Below, piece after piece: positions 1-12,506 of a DNA stretch of 64,000 bases. How positions within the stretch are numbered: position 1 is the first letter of the stretch; the number at the start of each line of letters is the position of its first letter. The translations under genes and the position numbers were made by a program. Under the pieces are notes generated by a model. The model saw only the letters and a list, made by a program, of their open reading frames with translations, was not told where the DNA came from and made no database searches. The stretch spans positions 33,020,001 to 33,084,000 of the forward strand of contig OX637394.1 in NCBI GenBank assembly GCA_951799425.1, in the 5' to 3' direction. This DNA is from Ilex aquifolium (taxonomy: Eukaryota > Streptophyta > Magnoliopsida > Aquifoliales > Aquifoliaceae).

Positions 1-1379
1 ACGGTTGAATCGGGTGACGGTGAAGAACAAGTATCCCTTGCCGCGCATTGATGATTTATTTGATCAGTTGAGGGGGTTCTAAGTTCTACTCCAAGATTGA
101 TCTCCGCACCGGGTACCATCAACTGCGTATCAAGGAGGAGGATATTCCTAAGACTGTTTTTCGTACTCGGTATGGTCACTTCGAGTATACGGTGATGCCG
201 TTCGGATTGACTAATGCTCCAGCAGCCTTCATGGATTTGATGCACAGGGTATTCCGGCCATATCTAGATCAATTTGTCATAGTGTTTATTGATGACATAT
301 TGATTTATTCCCGGACACAAGAAGAACATGCACATCATCTCTCGGTTGTGCTACAAACATTGAGAGAACATAAGTTATATGCAAAGAGGAGCAAGTGTGA
401 GTTTTGGATGAAGGAAGTGAAGTTCCTTGGCCATGTTGTGTCCGAGCAAGGGGTAGCGGTTGATTCCTCGAAGATTGAGGCCGTGACGCAATGGGAACCA
501 CCAAAGAACGTGACAGAAATACGTAGTTTCTTGGGGTTAGCCGGCTACTATCGTAGGTTTGTGGAAGGTTTTTCCAAGCTTGCGATGCCGATGACTCGCC
601 TTACCAAGAAGGGGGAGAAATTTGTGTGGACTCAAGCGTGTGAATTAGCTTTTCGCACCTTGAAGGAAAAGTTGACGACGGCACCGATCCTCATTATTCC
701 AAACAGTGGGGAAGGTTACGATGTTTACACCGATGCTTCACTACGAGGCTTGGGATGTGTGTTGATGCAAGGAGGCAAGGTGGTTGCTTATGGCTCGAGA
801 CAACTCAAGATTCATGAGCAGAACTATCCCACTCACGACTTGGAGCTAGCCGCTGTGGTTTTTGCTCTTAAGTTGTGGAGGTGTTACTTGTATGGAGAGA
901 AATTTCAAGTGTTCTCGGATCATAAAAGCCTCAAGTATGTGTTCACACAGAAAGAATTGAATCTCCGGCAGAGAAGGTGGATTGAGTACTTAGAAGATTA
1001 CGACTTCACTCTCAATTATCATCCGGGGAAGGCTAATGTAGTAGCGGATGCATTGAGTAGGAAGTCTCAGGGTGAAATCAATGTCCTTGCGGCTCAACGG
1101 TGGAAAATGATTGATACGTTAGAGGAGTTTGATCTATGGGTCGATGGACCGGAGGATCGACCATGTTTGTTTAACCTTGTAGCTCAACCAATTCTCCGAC
1201 AAAGGATTGTGGAGTTGCAACGGTTAGATCCCGAGTTGACAGAAATTCGGGATAAATTGGAGAGGAATGAGATTGTTGAGGATTGGTCTATAAAGAATGA
1301 GGAGTTACAGTTTCGGGGAAGATTATGCGTGCCAAACGACGACCAAGTGAGGGAAGAAGTGTTGGGAGAGTGCCACTGA
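1..1379 (+). pseudogene. Ty3/gypsy pol, RT-RNase H part (element A, truncated by window)
   Basis: Reverse transcriptase and RNase H of a plant gypsy element on the + strand; the upstream gag, protease and 5' LTR lie outside the window. RT motifs are continuous from about position 2. A run of five G near 79 shifts the frame relative to the downstream ORF (192-1379). In that ORF, FIDD is at residues 32-35, the RT thumb and connection follow, and RNase H acidic positions are visible in YTDAS (D181), LELA (E218) and FSDHK (D243). The ORF ends at an in-frame TGA (1377-1379) placed just before the integrase zinc finger; the integrase continues in the same frame, so this is a nonsense lesion and not a natural end. 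Chromovirus (Tekay-like) assignment rests on the C-terminus of the next feature. Confidence 0.92.
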
Positions 1380-2624
1380 TCGAAGTTCTCTATACATCCA
1401 GGGAGTACAAAAATGTATAGAGATATGAAACGACAATATTGGTGGAGGGGAATGAAGAAGGATGTAGCAAAGTTCATTTCAAGGTGTGTCGTATGTCAGC
1501 AAGTGAAGCTTGAGCACCAACGACCTGGAGGATTATTACAGTCTCTGCCTATCCCGGAGTGGAAGTGGGATCATATCACCATGGACTTCGTGTCGGGTTT
1601 TCCGCGGACTTCAAGAGGGCATAACGCCATATGGGTTATCGTAGATCGACTCACCAAGTCAGCTCACTTTTTGGGGATGAAGACCACAGACTCGTTAGAG
1701 ACCTTGAGCAGACTATACATTCGAGAGATTGTTCGATTGCATGGAGTTCCACTTTCTATCGTGTCGGATCGCGATTCTCGTTTTGTGTCTCGTTTTTGGC
1801 AAAGTCTACAACAAGCTATGGGGACAGAGTTACAATTCAGCTCAGCCTTTCACCCTCAAACAGATGGCCAATCCGAGAGAGTGATACAGATTTTGGAAGA
1901 CATGTTACGGGCTTGCGTGTTGGACTTCAAAGGGAGTTGGAGCGATCACTTACCGTTGGTGGAATTTGCGTACAACAACAGCTACCAAGCGAGTATCAGG
2001 ATGGCACCGTATGAAGCTTTGTATGGAAGACCATGTAGATCCCCGACGTGTTGGTTGGAAGCCGGAGAGAGTAGTATGTTTGGGCCCGAGATTGTGCGGG
2101 AGACAACGGAGAAGATTCAGCTCATTCGGGAGAGATTACGCACAGCACAGAGTCGACAAAAGAGCTATGCGGATAGGAGAAGAAGGCCTTTGGAATTCAA
2201 GGAGGGAGATTTTGTATTTCTCAAAGTGTCACCCAAGAAGGGCGTACTTAGATTCGGCAAGAAAGGAAAACTCGCTCCAAGATACATCGGTCCATTTGAA
2301 GTGATCAAGACAGTGGGCAAAGTAGCATACCAACTTCGGCTACCAGCACCGTCGTCAGGAGTTCATGACGTGTTCCACGTTTCGATGTTGAGGAAGTGTC
2401 AACCAGATACGTCACATGTCGTGGATTTGGAGGATATTGAAGTGCAAGATGGAGTCACCTATGAAGAGCAGCCGGTGAAGATTCTTGATATCAAGGAGAA
2501 AGTGTTTCGCAACAAGGTAATCCAGCTGGTGAAAGTCCTGTGGCAACACCATGGCGTGGAAGAAGCAACTTGGGAACCGGAGTGGGAGATGCGAGAGAAA
2601 TATCCATATTTGTTCGCTACTTGA
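1380..2624 (+). pseudogene. Ty3/gypsy integrase with chromodomain-like C-terminus (element A)
   Basis: Direct continuation of the polyprotein after the TGA; the ATG at 1413 is merely the next methionine. It shows the integrase zinc finger (CVVCQQ) and core with MDFVSG, VSDRD and the QSERV glutamate in D,D(35)E spacing, the conserved FAYNNSYQ stretch, and a C-terminal segment ending [17 protein letters not shown], typical of plant chromovirus integrase tails. The ORF stops at TGA 2622-2624, followed by the polypurine tract and 3' LTR. No other break is seen in this portion. Confidence 0.93.
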
Positions 2625-2650
2625 GGTAAGTTTCGAGGACGAAACTTACT

Positions 2651-2665
2651 TTAAGGGGGGTGGAT
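2651..2665 (+). other. Polypurine tract of element A
   Basis: TTAAGGGGGGTGGAT lies directly before the LTR terminus TGTAACACCCC. A purine-rich run in this position primes plus-strand DNA synthesis in LTR retrotransposons. The same sequence, complemented, lies next to the LTR of element B at 7624-7640. Confidence 0.85.
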
Positions 2666-5269
2666 TGTAACACCCCGCATTTTATTTTATATATGCATAT
2701 AGATTTATAGTAAATAATTGTTGTAAAAATGGGGATATGTGTAGTGATGTGTGTTTGAATTTGGTAGATTGGAAAAGTAGAGATTTAAAATATTAGTGGA
2801 ATTAATAGTTGAAATTTAGTTTTAATAAGTGAAAATATGAAATTTTAGGTCCTAGAACTTGTATTAAATAGGTTTGGTGTAAAAATATGTGTTGGAGAGG
2901 TTTGGGATGGATTGGTTGGCTTAGGAATGGATTGGAAATGGAAAAGGGAGGAAACAGTGAACAGTGCACTGACTGCAACTTCAAGCCCAATTTAGACCTT
3001 GATGCAGTCAATATCTTTCAAAACTCAAAACATGAAAGTTGTAGATCTCTTTCTTAGCATTCCATATCATCTTGAATCATCTCAATCGGAGCTCGGATGA
3101 GAGATTTATACCCAGATAACGAAGCAATGTCGAAACAGTCCGGCAGACTACCTTTCACCAATTTGATCATAACTCTTTGTTGGAAAGTCCAAATTACGCA
3201 CCGTTATTTTTTTTAGAACCCTAACTCGTATATCTTTCCAACCATATAGGTCACAGATACTAGAAATACCTGAGTCAAATCAGTTTATTCTCCGAAGTTG
3301 ACCAAAAATCTGCACTATGATGTTCCTTGGATAGTAATTTTAATGTTTCGAGTGTAAATTTATTTTAGTTTGAAATAAATCATAAAAATAAATGTTTTTA
3401 GGTTAAAATAACATTAAAAATGAATCCGGAACGTCGAAAAACCTTAGGGTACTCATATGGATCAAATTGGAGATTCTTAGTGGCAAAATCGTAAAATTGG
3501 AGAAATCCAAAACAGGCTGTAAACAGTGTTTTTCGGGGCTGCTATGTATAAAATCATTTTCATCTCATTTGCCCTCATTTCTTTCACTCCCCTCACACCC
3601 CCACACCTCTTAACCCTAGGAAAGATTATAGAGGAAGAGAGAAGGATAAAACACAAGATCAAGAGGAGATCTATACTTCAAAGAAGATCAAATCTTCATC
3701 TTCTTCACACTAAACCTAGGTTTTCAAGAACATTGAGGTAGGGTTTTCTTCCATTCTTATCCATTGATGTTAGGGTTATTATACATGTAGAATTTGGCTC
3801 TTAATAGTAAATATTTGTTATGGGTTCCTTGTTCCTTGGTATGTTTACAAACATTCACATGATTTGAACAAAATGATGGTTGGAAATCCATCAAACTCTA
3901 GTTTTTGGGGAAATATGGATTTTTCTCTATATCTTCACATCATCTTGATTTCGAAAATTCTAGAACTTTGTGTTGGGTAGTAAAATGATTGTATTGATGA
4001 TCTCATGCTTATTTCCTTTAAACTTGTCTCTTGTAACATGATTTGCGAAATGGGTATGTTTTCTTAAATTGTTCTATTATGTATCTTGCTTGTGAAAATT
4101 GGGGAAAATCATGGAATTTGCTTGTATATGAGGTTGAGTATATTGTTGGTATGTCACTCTTGTGTATGGTGTTGTGAGGGACTTGGATTGCCGTAGAGCG
4201 TTAGAGGTTAGTTTATCCCAATGGGGGGTGAGATGGTTGCCTAATGCTCGTAGTGGATCATTGTGGTGACAGTGACCACTATTGTTCACGGATACCGGGG
4301 AAAAGGGTTAGTATACTAGACACCTTGGGAGGATCTCGTCAATGTCGTATGAGACGGTACACGCCCTTCCTAAATTGGTCTGTGATTGTTAGTGGAAATG
4401 GGTGAACGAGGTAGAATCGTCGAGTAGATTCATGAGAAGCGACAACCTACTTGAGTGGTACCAAATAGAAATTATTGTTCATTGTACCAAATATTATTTC
4501 TCCAAGAGTTTCGGGTAGTATGGGGTGCCGCGATAACTTGTGGAAATGGTGTATGGTGGAGTGGATTATGTTGGAAATTGTTTGTCAATTAAACGTGGTT
4601 TTATTCTCTTTCAATTCCTTATTATTGTACAAACTTGAGATCTCCTTTAAAATGTCCTTATTTTATTTTAGAAATTTATTTATATGTATGTGCGAAATGT
4701 GACCTACCTGTTTTACTTGATTTCAAAACCTTGAATGGGTTTGGAAGGATCCCCTACAGAGCTTTGTGCTCACCCCCCTTACTTCCCCACCTTTCAGATT
4801 TTGCCTTTGACGAGGGGCTGGGAGTCAAGGGGCCGACACATTGGGAGACTCCGACAGAAGAAAGCGTGGATCGCGAGGTGGACGCGTAGAGCGACCCCCC
4901 CCCCCCCTTTCTTTTGTTATAGACTTGGATAATCTTTTGGGAGAATTGTATAGCCTAGTTTTATTTTGTAAATTCCGCTGTGTATTATAGTACTTTTGTG
5001 GGGATGTAAAGGCCCTAGCTTGGCCTATTCTTTTGGGATAACATGTAAATGTGATGTATTGATTTTATGGTAGTTAAATGGACCCGGTGTGGTCATTACA
5101 GTAGAATTGTACAGGTTGTGTTTTGGGTAGAGCTCCCCGAACAAAGGAGACTCTGCCCGAATTTTTTTAAATTAAGGACCCCCGGTTATTTATGGATTTA
5201 TTAGTTGCTCTCATGATATGAATGGTTATTGAATGTAATGCCGTCCAGGGTGGTATTTGGGGTGTTACA
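2666..5269 (+). mobile_element. 3' LTR of element A (2.6 kb)
   Basis: Begins TGTAACACCCCGC after the polypurine tract and ends GGGGTGTTACA, giving TGTAACACC/GGTGTTACA inverted termini. It contains a candidate TATA box at 3547, a purine/CT-rich leader, a G-rich to C-rich tract near 4897 and, 111 bp before its end, an imperfect stem-loop (5125-5158) shared with other LTR families in the window. The 5' LTR is outside the window, so no target-site duplication can be paired. The base after the LTR opens minisatellite DNA, suggesting insertion into it. Confidence 0.88.
3547..3553 (+). promoter_or_regulatory. Candidate TATA box of LTR A
   Basis: TATAAAA about 880 bp into the LTR, followed by a pyrimidine-rich then purine-rich leader. 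Inference from position and sequence only. Confidence 0.45.
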
Positions 5270-5299
5270 GTAATGGTACATCAAGATAAACATACAATT

Positions 5300-5745
5300 T
5301 AGTTCCGACTTTTATAGGGTAGGGGTTCCAACTGTTGGGGGTAGGGGTTCCAACTCTTGAGGGGATCAGTTCTAACTTTTTTGGGTAGGGGTTCCAACTT
5401 TTTTGGGTAAGCGGTCTAACTTTTTTGGGTAAGAGTTCCAACTTTTTTGGGTAAGGGTTCCAACTTTTTTGGGTAAGGGTTGCAACTGTTTGGGTAGAGG
5501 TTGCAACTCTTGGGGAGGGGTTCCAACTGTTGGGGGTAGGGGTTCCAACTCTTGGGGGAGGGGTTCCAACATTTTTGGGTAGGGGTTCCAACTTTTTTGG
5601 GTAAGTGTTTTAACTTTTTTGGGTAAGGATTCCAACTATTTTGGTAGAGGTTCCAACTTTTTTGGGTAAGGGTTCCAACTGTTTGGGTAGAGGTTCTGGG
5701 GAGGGTTTCAAATTTTTTGGAGGTTCCAACTCTTGGGGTTCAACT
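5300..5745. repeat. 22-bp minisatellite, outlying block
   Basis: About 20 imperfect copies of a unit resembling GGTTCCAACTTTTTTGGGTA, with variants carrying CTCTTGGGGGAG or CTGTTGGGGG. It is the same family as the arrays at 22,341-22,678 and 32,614-33,863 and their mirror copies. The complement strand is open in several frames and produces lysine/proline-rich pseudo-proteins that I do not regard as genes. Confidence 0.92.
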
Positions 5746-5828
5746 CTTGACAATGAATATGTATTGAATGAATTTAATGTTAATAGTTGAATTTAAATTT
5801 TAATTTCATTAATTGAATGTTTATTTTA
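5746..5828. repeat. AT-satellite fragment
   Basis: Short stretch of the AAT/TTGAATG-type AT-rich satellite found at 14,752 onward, lying between the minisatellite and the broken end of the LTR of element B. The satellite-minisatellite adjacency repeats the arrangement near 22,340. Confidence 0.7.
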
Positions 5829-7623
5829 ATTTCCTCCCAAACTCGAACAAGGTTTATAAAAGCATATAAAATGGCCGGTCTCATTTCACAAATAGCATAT
5901 ATAATCTTTGAAGTAAAACAGAGACATTTTAGAATGAATCTCAAGTTTAAGTAACAACATTAATTTAAATGAACAGTAAAAGAAACCAAGATCCAACACA
6001 TATCCATTTCCCTAAATATAAACCATTTTCCCACAAGACCTTGTGGAATCCCATACTCCCACAAGTGCTTGTAGGTAACCATTTTTCACAATAATCCAAT
6101 AATCCATAACTTGAATATCCCACAATCATATGTATATGTATCTCAAACATGATGCGAGGCAAACCCCATGAATCAACACATTGAGTAATATCTAGCCCAC
6201 ACACACACACACAAATCTTATCAAAGATATCCATCATTTAGGAAGGGCGTATGCCATACCAATGGCAGTGACGTATTCAACCCATGTATTAGTATACTAA
6301 CCCTCTGACACGGCACCCGTGAGCAATAGCGGTTTAGTCTTACCAAAGCACTAACCCCACTACGAGTGGTAGGAAAAATGCCAACCCACACGGAGCAAGC
6401 AACACGTCTACCCACTCTACGATATCTCGTCAAAGGTCACCCATGGTCATCCCACACTCATAAGAGATACAATACCAAACCCAATTTCACAATTTACAAG
6501 TATATCTTAAAAACCCCCAAATCTATCACATGACAATTTCAATAAACAATTACAAAATACAAGAGATCACCACAACATCATTTTATTACTCAACACAAAG
6601 CACTATGGTTTCAAAATCAATAATAAAGGAAGAATTTAAGAAGAAAATTCATCACTCTCCAAAAACTAGGGTTTTGAAACACAAAAAGAGATTTCATGGG
6701 TATTCAACCCTAACTTTGTTAAAAACATGTAATCTTTGCCCAAAAGACTAAGAGATGATGATTTCATATCACATATATAACATTTAGAGCAAAACATACA
6801 TATATACATAAGCCCTAACCTCAATGGAAGAGAAAGAGAAGAAATCCCCTACCTTGGTGTTCTTGAAATCTAGGGCTTGAATCTTGAATCACCCTTAAAT
6901 CTTGTGTTTTTCTCCTTTGATCTTGAGTTTCTCTCTTCCTTTCTTTCTCTCCTAGGGTTCTAAAGTGTTTAGGATGAGAGTGGAGTGAAGAATGGGGCAA
7001 ATGAGGGCTTGAGGTGGTGTTTTAAACCCAAAAATCCCGACTTTTTAACTTTTCGGCGAGTGTCAGAGAAAATCGTACCGGTACTCTAAAGCTACTGGAG
7101 TCGGGCGTAACGGTACGCGGTACCGGTACGATTTGGCAGATTTTTTCTCCGACGTCCAGGGCAGTTTTTACTCATTTAGAGGTCGAACTGGAAAATTTTC
7201 ATGAGATACACTTTTGTATCCCTAGATGTCTATTATCTATTCTCCAAATTTTAGATCAATTGGGTATAAGGATAAAAACTTATGACCAAAATAATAGAAG
7301 GTGTCCCAACTCCTTTTTACCCAAATTCTCTCTAAGTGTGTTTTCACTCTGGAATACTTCCTAACTTCCAATACACCCCATATTACCTCTCCCAATGTTT
7401 TTCGACCTCCCGGATTCAATGGAGAACTTATTTTGACCTAAAAAAATTTAAAAACTTTCATAATCCCTCTTCTCAAGTTTACACACCTTCGAAACTCAAC
7501 TTCCCAACCCATTTGTCTCCCTAGTATTTATTCCTACTATTACTACACATATCCATATTTTTTTACAACAATTATTTACTATATGTCTATATACATATAT
7601 AAAAGAAGATGCGGGGTGTTACA
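5829..7623 (-). mobile_element. Truncated 3' LTR of element B
   Basis: On the minus strand this starts TGTAACACCCCGC at 7623 and runs down to about 5829, where similarity to the full LTR at 12,507-14,751 stops abruptly against satellite DNA. The two copies are close: for example 6530-6751 matches 13,642-13,863 with only a few changes, at an offset of 7112. It contains a CCGGTACG-rich block near 7073-7130. The lost end corresponds to about 440 bp of the LTR. Confidence 0.85.
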
Positions 7624-7640
7624 ATCCACCCCCCTTAAAG
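7624..7640 (-). other. Polypurine tract of element B
   Basis: Minus-strand CTTTAAGGGGGGTGGAT adjoining the LTR terminus; nearly identical to that of element A, so A and B belong to closely related families. Confidence 0.82.
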
Positions 7641-7664
7641 AAAGTTTCGTCCTCAAAACTTACC

Positions 7665-8191
7665 TCAAGTAGCGAATATGTGCGGGTACTTCTCTCGCAT
7701 TTCTAGCTCCGATTCCCAAGTAGCTTCTTCCACTCCATGGTGTTGCCACAAAACCTTCACTAGTCGGATGACTTTGTTACGGAGCACCTTCTCTTTGGCA
7801 TCGAGAATCTTCAACGGTTGTTCTTCATAGGTTGCTCCATCTTGAATTTCAATAACTTCCAAGTCTATGAACGGCGTTGCATCCGATTGACACCTTCTCA
7901 ACATGGACACGTGGAACACGTCATGTACTCCAGATAGCTGGGCTGGTAGTTGAAGTTGATATGCCGCCTTGCCTACCACTTTGATTACCTCAAACGGTCT
8001 GGTATATCTTGGCGCTAACTTCTCCTTCTTGCCGAATCGAAACACGCCCTTCTTGTGTGACACCTTGGGAAACATGTAATCTCCCACTTTGAATTTCAAG
8101 GATCTTCGTCTGTGGTCCGCATAGCTCTTATGTCTATTTTGCGCCGTGCGTAGCCTCTCTCGGATGAGTTGAATCTTCTCCGTAGTTTCCC
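7665..8191 (-). pseudogene. Integrase C-terminal fragment of element B
   Basis: About 175 residues matching the end of the integrase of element [18 protein letters not shown], the [13 protein letters not shown] stretch, and a chromodomain-like tail with [17 protein letters not shown]. Homology begins exactly at 8191, where an LTR terminus abuts. The upstream catalytic core, RNase H and RT are absent, so this is a non-functional remnant. Confidence 0.9.
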
Positions 8192-10443
8192 TGTAACGCC
8201 CCAAAAACCCCCTTGGGTGACATTACATTCTAAAAACCATTCACCGCATGAGAGCACTAAGTAAATCCATCATGACGATAGTTTCATTCATCAACCATTC
8301 ATATTTTAACAAAATTTGGGCAGAGTCTCCTTTGTACGGGGAACTCTACCCAAAACACAACCTGTACAATTATATTACAATTGACCACACCGGGTCCACA
8401 TATGCATAACTATTGACCACACCGGGTCCATTTATCCATCATAAAATAAACTTTCATTCACCATATATCATATCCACACTATCATCCCAAAAGAATAGGC
8501 CCAATCTTGGCCTTTACATCTCCAAAATGTAATAATATAACGCAGCGGAAATAAAAAAAAGGAACTAGACTTCAAAAGGATATTCTAAGCATAATCTAGT
8601 CTAGAACAAAATAAAAGTGTCGCTCTAAGCGTCCACCTCGGGATCCACACTCCCGTCAAGCGGAGTCTCCCAATGGGCGGGTTCCTCGGCTCCTAGCTCC
8701 TCCTCAAGTGTGAAAACTGAAAATGTTATTTGTAGGGGGTGAGCACGAAGCTCTGTAGCAAAATCCTCTCAACTCAAACAAGGTTTGGAAAACATAGAAA
8801 ACGGTCGGTCTCATTTCACAACTAACATATATATAGATTTGGAATAAAAACAGTGACATTTTAAAAGAGATCTCAAGTTTAAACAGTAGCAATAATCAAT
8901 TAAAAGAATAAAGTGAGTTTAGCATCGATAAACAAAATTCCAATTTAAGCTATTTAAGAAGGACTTCTCCCCATGCATTGTCCCATACCAATGCATCGGC
9001 AAGAACGACCCAACTCCAGATTCCATGTATTTTTGGTTCATCCCCGTACCATGTATGTTGATTGCTTCCCGTGAATCTACCCAACGATCATACCTAGTCC
9101 ACCAATTACAACCAACAATCACAAATCTTTTTAGGAAGGGCGTGTACCGTCTCCTACGGCATTGACGAAATCCTCCCAAGGTGTCTAGTATACTAACCCT
9201 TTTTCTCGATATATATGTGAACAATAGTGATCGCGGTCACAACAACGATCCACTACGAACATTAGGCAACCATTTCACTCCCACTGGGATAGACTAACCT
9301 CTAACACTCTACGACATCTCTCGAAGATAATCCAAGTCCATCACAACAACCATACAATGAGGAAACCAAGAATATTCACCATTCACAACAATTTCCCAAG
9401 TATAGTAAAAATCCCCAATTTTTCACATTTGTCATATAATCGAATAATCCAAGAAAATATGCAAGAGATCGTAATCTATATCATTTTGTTATACAATATT
9501 CAACACTAAAGTTTTGAAATCAAAGACAAAGAAGAAATTAGGAGAAAATCCCATTTTCTTGAAAACTAGGGTTTTGAAGATAAAAAAATAGAGCTTTGGT
9601 GGTTACCCACCCTTCATATTGTTCAAAACATGACATTTATTACAAATAGAACAAGAATCATGTATTTCATATTATATATATGAGAAGGAGAGTGAAATAT
9701 ATATATATATACCTAGCCTTAATGTGAGAGATTGAGAGAAAATTTCCTACCTTAAATCAAGACTTTGAACTTAGAACTCAAGTTCTTGTGATCTCCTCCT
9801 TCCCTTTTCTCCCTTCTTGATCTTCCTCTAGAGTCCTAACAGAAGTGGGTTGAGAGTGGAATGAAAGAATGGGACAAATGGGGCTAAAAAGGGTGTTTTA
9901 AAACACCAAAATCCCGACTTTTACTGTTTCGGCAAACACCAGACCAGTCTTCGTAGAATGGGCATAACTCTCTCATCCGAGATCCGATTGAGATGATTCA
10001 AGATGATATGGAATTCTAAGAAAGAGCTCTACAACTTTCATGTTTTGAGTTTTTAGAGATATTGACAGCATAAAGGTCGAAATCGCGTTTGAAGTTACAG
10101 CCAGTGCACTATTCACGTGCACTGTTCACAGACTGTTTCATTCCCCTTTTTTTTTTTTTTTTTTCATTTCCAATCCATTCCTAAGCCAACCAAATCCATC
10201 CCAAACCTCTCCAACACATATTTCTACACCAAACCTATTTAATACAAGTTCTAGGACCTAACATTTTCTATTTTCACTTATTTAAAAAACCACATTTCAA
10301 CTATTATTTCCACTAACATTTTAAATCTCTATTTTTCCAATCTACCAAATTCAAACACACATCACTACACATATCCACATTTTTACAACAATTATTTACT
10401 ATATATCTATACACTTATATAAAAGAAAATGCGGGATGTTGTA
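8192..10443 (-). mobile_element. Related LTR lodged inside element B
   Basis: Plus-strand view opens TGTAACGCCCCAAAA and closes ATGCGGGATGTTGTA, the complement of an A/B-type LTR with a decayed terminus. It carries the conserved stem-loop at 8318-8351, 126 bp from its 3' end, and shares body sequence with LTR A. The neighbouring 5-mers (TTCCC at 8187-8191, GTCCT at 10,444-10,448) do not match, so it is not a clean solo LTR. Deletion or recombination probably removed one flank along with most of pol. Confidence 0.78.
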
Positions 10444-11391
10444 GTCCTTACTCCGTTAGTTCGCTGCACACTCTGATATAAATTACAATCCACCAAAGGT
10501 TACAGTTGAAACCTAACCAGACTTGTCCTCCCATTGTAACTTCCAAATCCATATACATTTTTTTTTCAACGAAATAATTTAAGAAAAATTAACATAATAT
10601 CATCGAAAATACCATTTTAGTGGTCACTACCAATCACTAGAGTTTTTGAATTCATGAGCAAATAAACAATCAAGCTTTGGAATCAAGAATAAATGGCTAT
10701 CAAGCTTGGAAATCAAGAACAAAAGAACAAGCAAGGTTTGAAATTAAGAATAAAGTAACAATCGAATCTTGGAGTCAATAACAAAGACATATCAAACTTT
10801 GTAATCAGGAACTAATAAGTCTCAAGTTTCGAACTCAAAAACAAAGAGTAATCAAGTATTGAAATCAATAATAAACGAATATCAAGTTTTGGAACCGAGA
10901 ACGAAGGAATATCAAGTATTGAAGTCAAGAGCAATTGAATGTCAAATCTTGAAATCAATAACCAATAAATATCAAGTATTGAATATCGAAAATAATTGAA
11001 TCACAAGGGTAGAATCAATAACAAACAAATATCAAATTTAGATACCAAGAACAAATGGATCATTAAGCTTAGGAAATTAAGGACAATGAAACAATCAAGT
11101 CTCGAGATCAATAACAACGGATATCAAGCTTGGAATCAGAGATAAAGAAACAATCATATATTGGAATCGATAACAAACGACTATCAAGGTTTGAAATCAA
11201 TGACAAATGCAAGATAAAGAGAAAACACCTCTCCCTTGAAAACTAGGATTTCAAGAGCATACCAAAAGGACTTGGTGGTCACCCACCCATAACATAGCTT
11301 AGAACAAATAATATTTAAGTTCGGGAATCAAGAGTAAAGGAGAAAAACACATCTCCTTTGTAAACTAAGGTTTGAAGGCATAAGAAAAGAT
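10444..11391. repeat. Degenerate internal repeats of element B
   Basis: From about 10,640 to 11,220 the sequence is an irregular run of units containing ATCAAG, TTGAAATCAA and AACAAA. From 11,220 to 11,440 two partial units recur with 'GAAAACTAGG..TTTGAAG' and 'ACCCACCCATAA', which resemble a segment of the nearby LTRs around 9540-9620. It looks like local amplification of LTR-derived sequence; no ORF is supported. Confidence 0.5.
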
Positions 11392-12320
11392 TTAGGGTTT
11401 ACCCAACCATAATATATTTTGGAACAAGGTAGTATTATCCAGAATGGCAAGACATGATGATTCCCTAGCAAGTAGATATAAATTAGAGTCAAAGATTACA
11501 TATAAATAAACCCTACTGGTATCCCCTTGTTTTCCCGTAGGCAAGTTAACATATACAGTAAGTTCTATTTCCTCGAAACTCAATCTCAATTCCACAGCGT
11601 ACACCGTACGTAGAAAAGAATAAGTCGCATAGGAATCCAATATAATTCGGGCCCAAAAATTGTAGAGAAGATCAATATCTTCCACCACGGTGTTGGAGGC
11701 ATCTTCCTCCGGTTGAGTCAAAGCAAAAACCCTTCCTTGATTGGCGCCGCCGGGGGCTTGAGCTTGTAACGGTCTCTGTGGTGGTAGTGGCTGTCGTAGC
11801 GGTGGCCTGTTTGCATTCACTCGCCCAGTTGCTTGGTTGGTCTTGGTAGAAAGCAATGGACAATTATCTATGAAGTGCCCAACACCTCCATAGGCAAAAC
11901 ATCGGCGTGCATCCGTGCCTATTCTCTCTGGTACGCCTCTCGCTCCTCGAGCTATCTGAGGTCTCTGTTGTGCTGGCCTTTGTAGAGGTGGCTTGTTTGC
12001 TGGTACTTGCTCGGTTGCTTGCTTGGTCATTGGGGGAAACGAGGGGCATCTATGTTTGAAGTGCCCATACTCTCCGCATGCAAAGCATTGGCGCGGGTCC
12101 ATGCCTACTCTCGTCTGAGTAACTCCATCTTCTCCAACTGTCTGAAGTCTTTGTTCAACAGCGTCCACATCCACGTACATGTCCACGTTCACGAGATCTT
12201 GTATTCTCGAATTCAGAGTGTAACCAGCTTCTCGCGGATGGAAGGCCTCAAATCTTGTTCAAAGCGTTTAGCCCTCCTTGCCTCAGTGACCACAAACTTG
12301 ATTGCGTAGCGAGACAACTC
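11392..12320 (-). pseudogene. Gag/protease remnant of element B with two zinc knuckles
   Basis: Minus-strand ORF 11,392-12,192 plus degraded upstream gag to about 12,320 (SRYAIKFV, RRAKRFEQDLRPSIREKL in a frame interrupted by stops). Two nucleocapsid-type motifs are visible: CFACGEYGHFKHRC, an intact CX2CX4HX4C, and CFAYGGVGHFIDNC, whose second cysteine is Tyr. A protease-like ILDSYATYSF follows, with the D-S/T-G signature disrupted, then unrelated sequence. Gag would package the element RNA. Double CCHC knuckles occur in some plant gypsy lineages; this copy is clearly inactive. Confidence 0.8.
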
Positions 12321-12489
12321 ATCGAATCCGTACAAATAATTAACCCTTAACCTAAATATACAATGAATCTAACCTATCTGATAAACACATAACTTCAAAC
12401 AAATGCAAGCCTACGGTTCCTTCAACCCAGTCCTACCTTTCCAGTGGTAATCCATAACCTACAGCTCCCATGTAAGACCTAAACTCTAA

Positions 12490-12501
12490 GCTCTGATACC
12501 A
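12490..12501 (-). other. Primer-binding site of element B (tRNA-iMet type)
   Basis: Minus-strand TGGTATCAGAGC, 5 bp from the LTR end at 12,507. This sequence complements the 3' end of plant initiator-Met tRNA and defines the 12,507-14,751 copy as the 5' LTR. Confidence 0.9.
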
Positions 12502-12506
12502 ACTTT

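Noticed and set aside
4896..4910. C-run near the end of LTR A as a structural motif
   Set aside because: A single homopolymer of about 13-14 C with no partner elsewhere; it could also be a sequencing artefact.
5300..5745. Possible CRISPR-like array
   Set aside because: The repeat units are contiguous and variable with no unique spacers, there are no cas genes, and the setting is a plant nuclear region.
8192..10443. Clean solo LTR with target-site duplication
   Set aside because: The flanking 5-mers do not match and pol ends abruptly at one side only, so a deletion or recombination is more likely.
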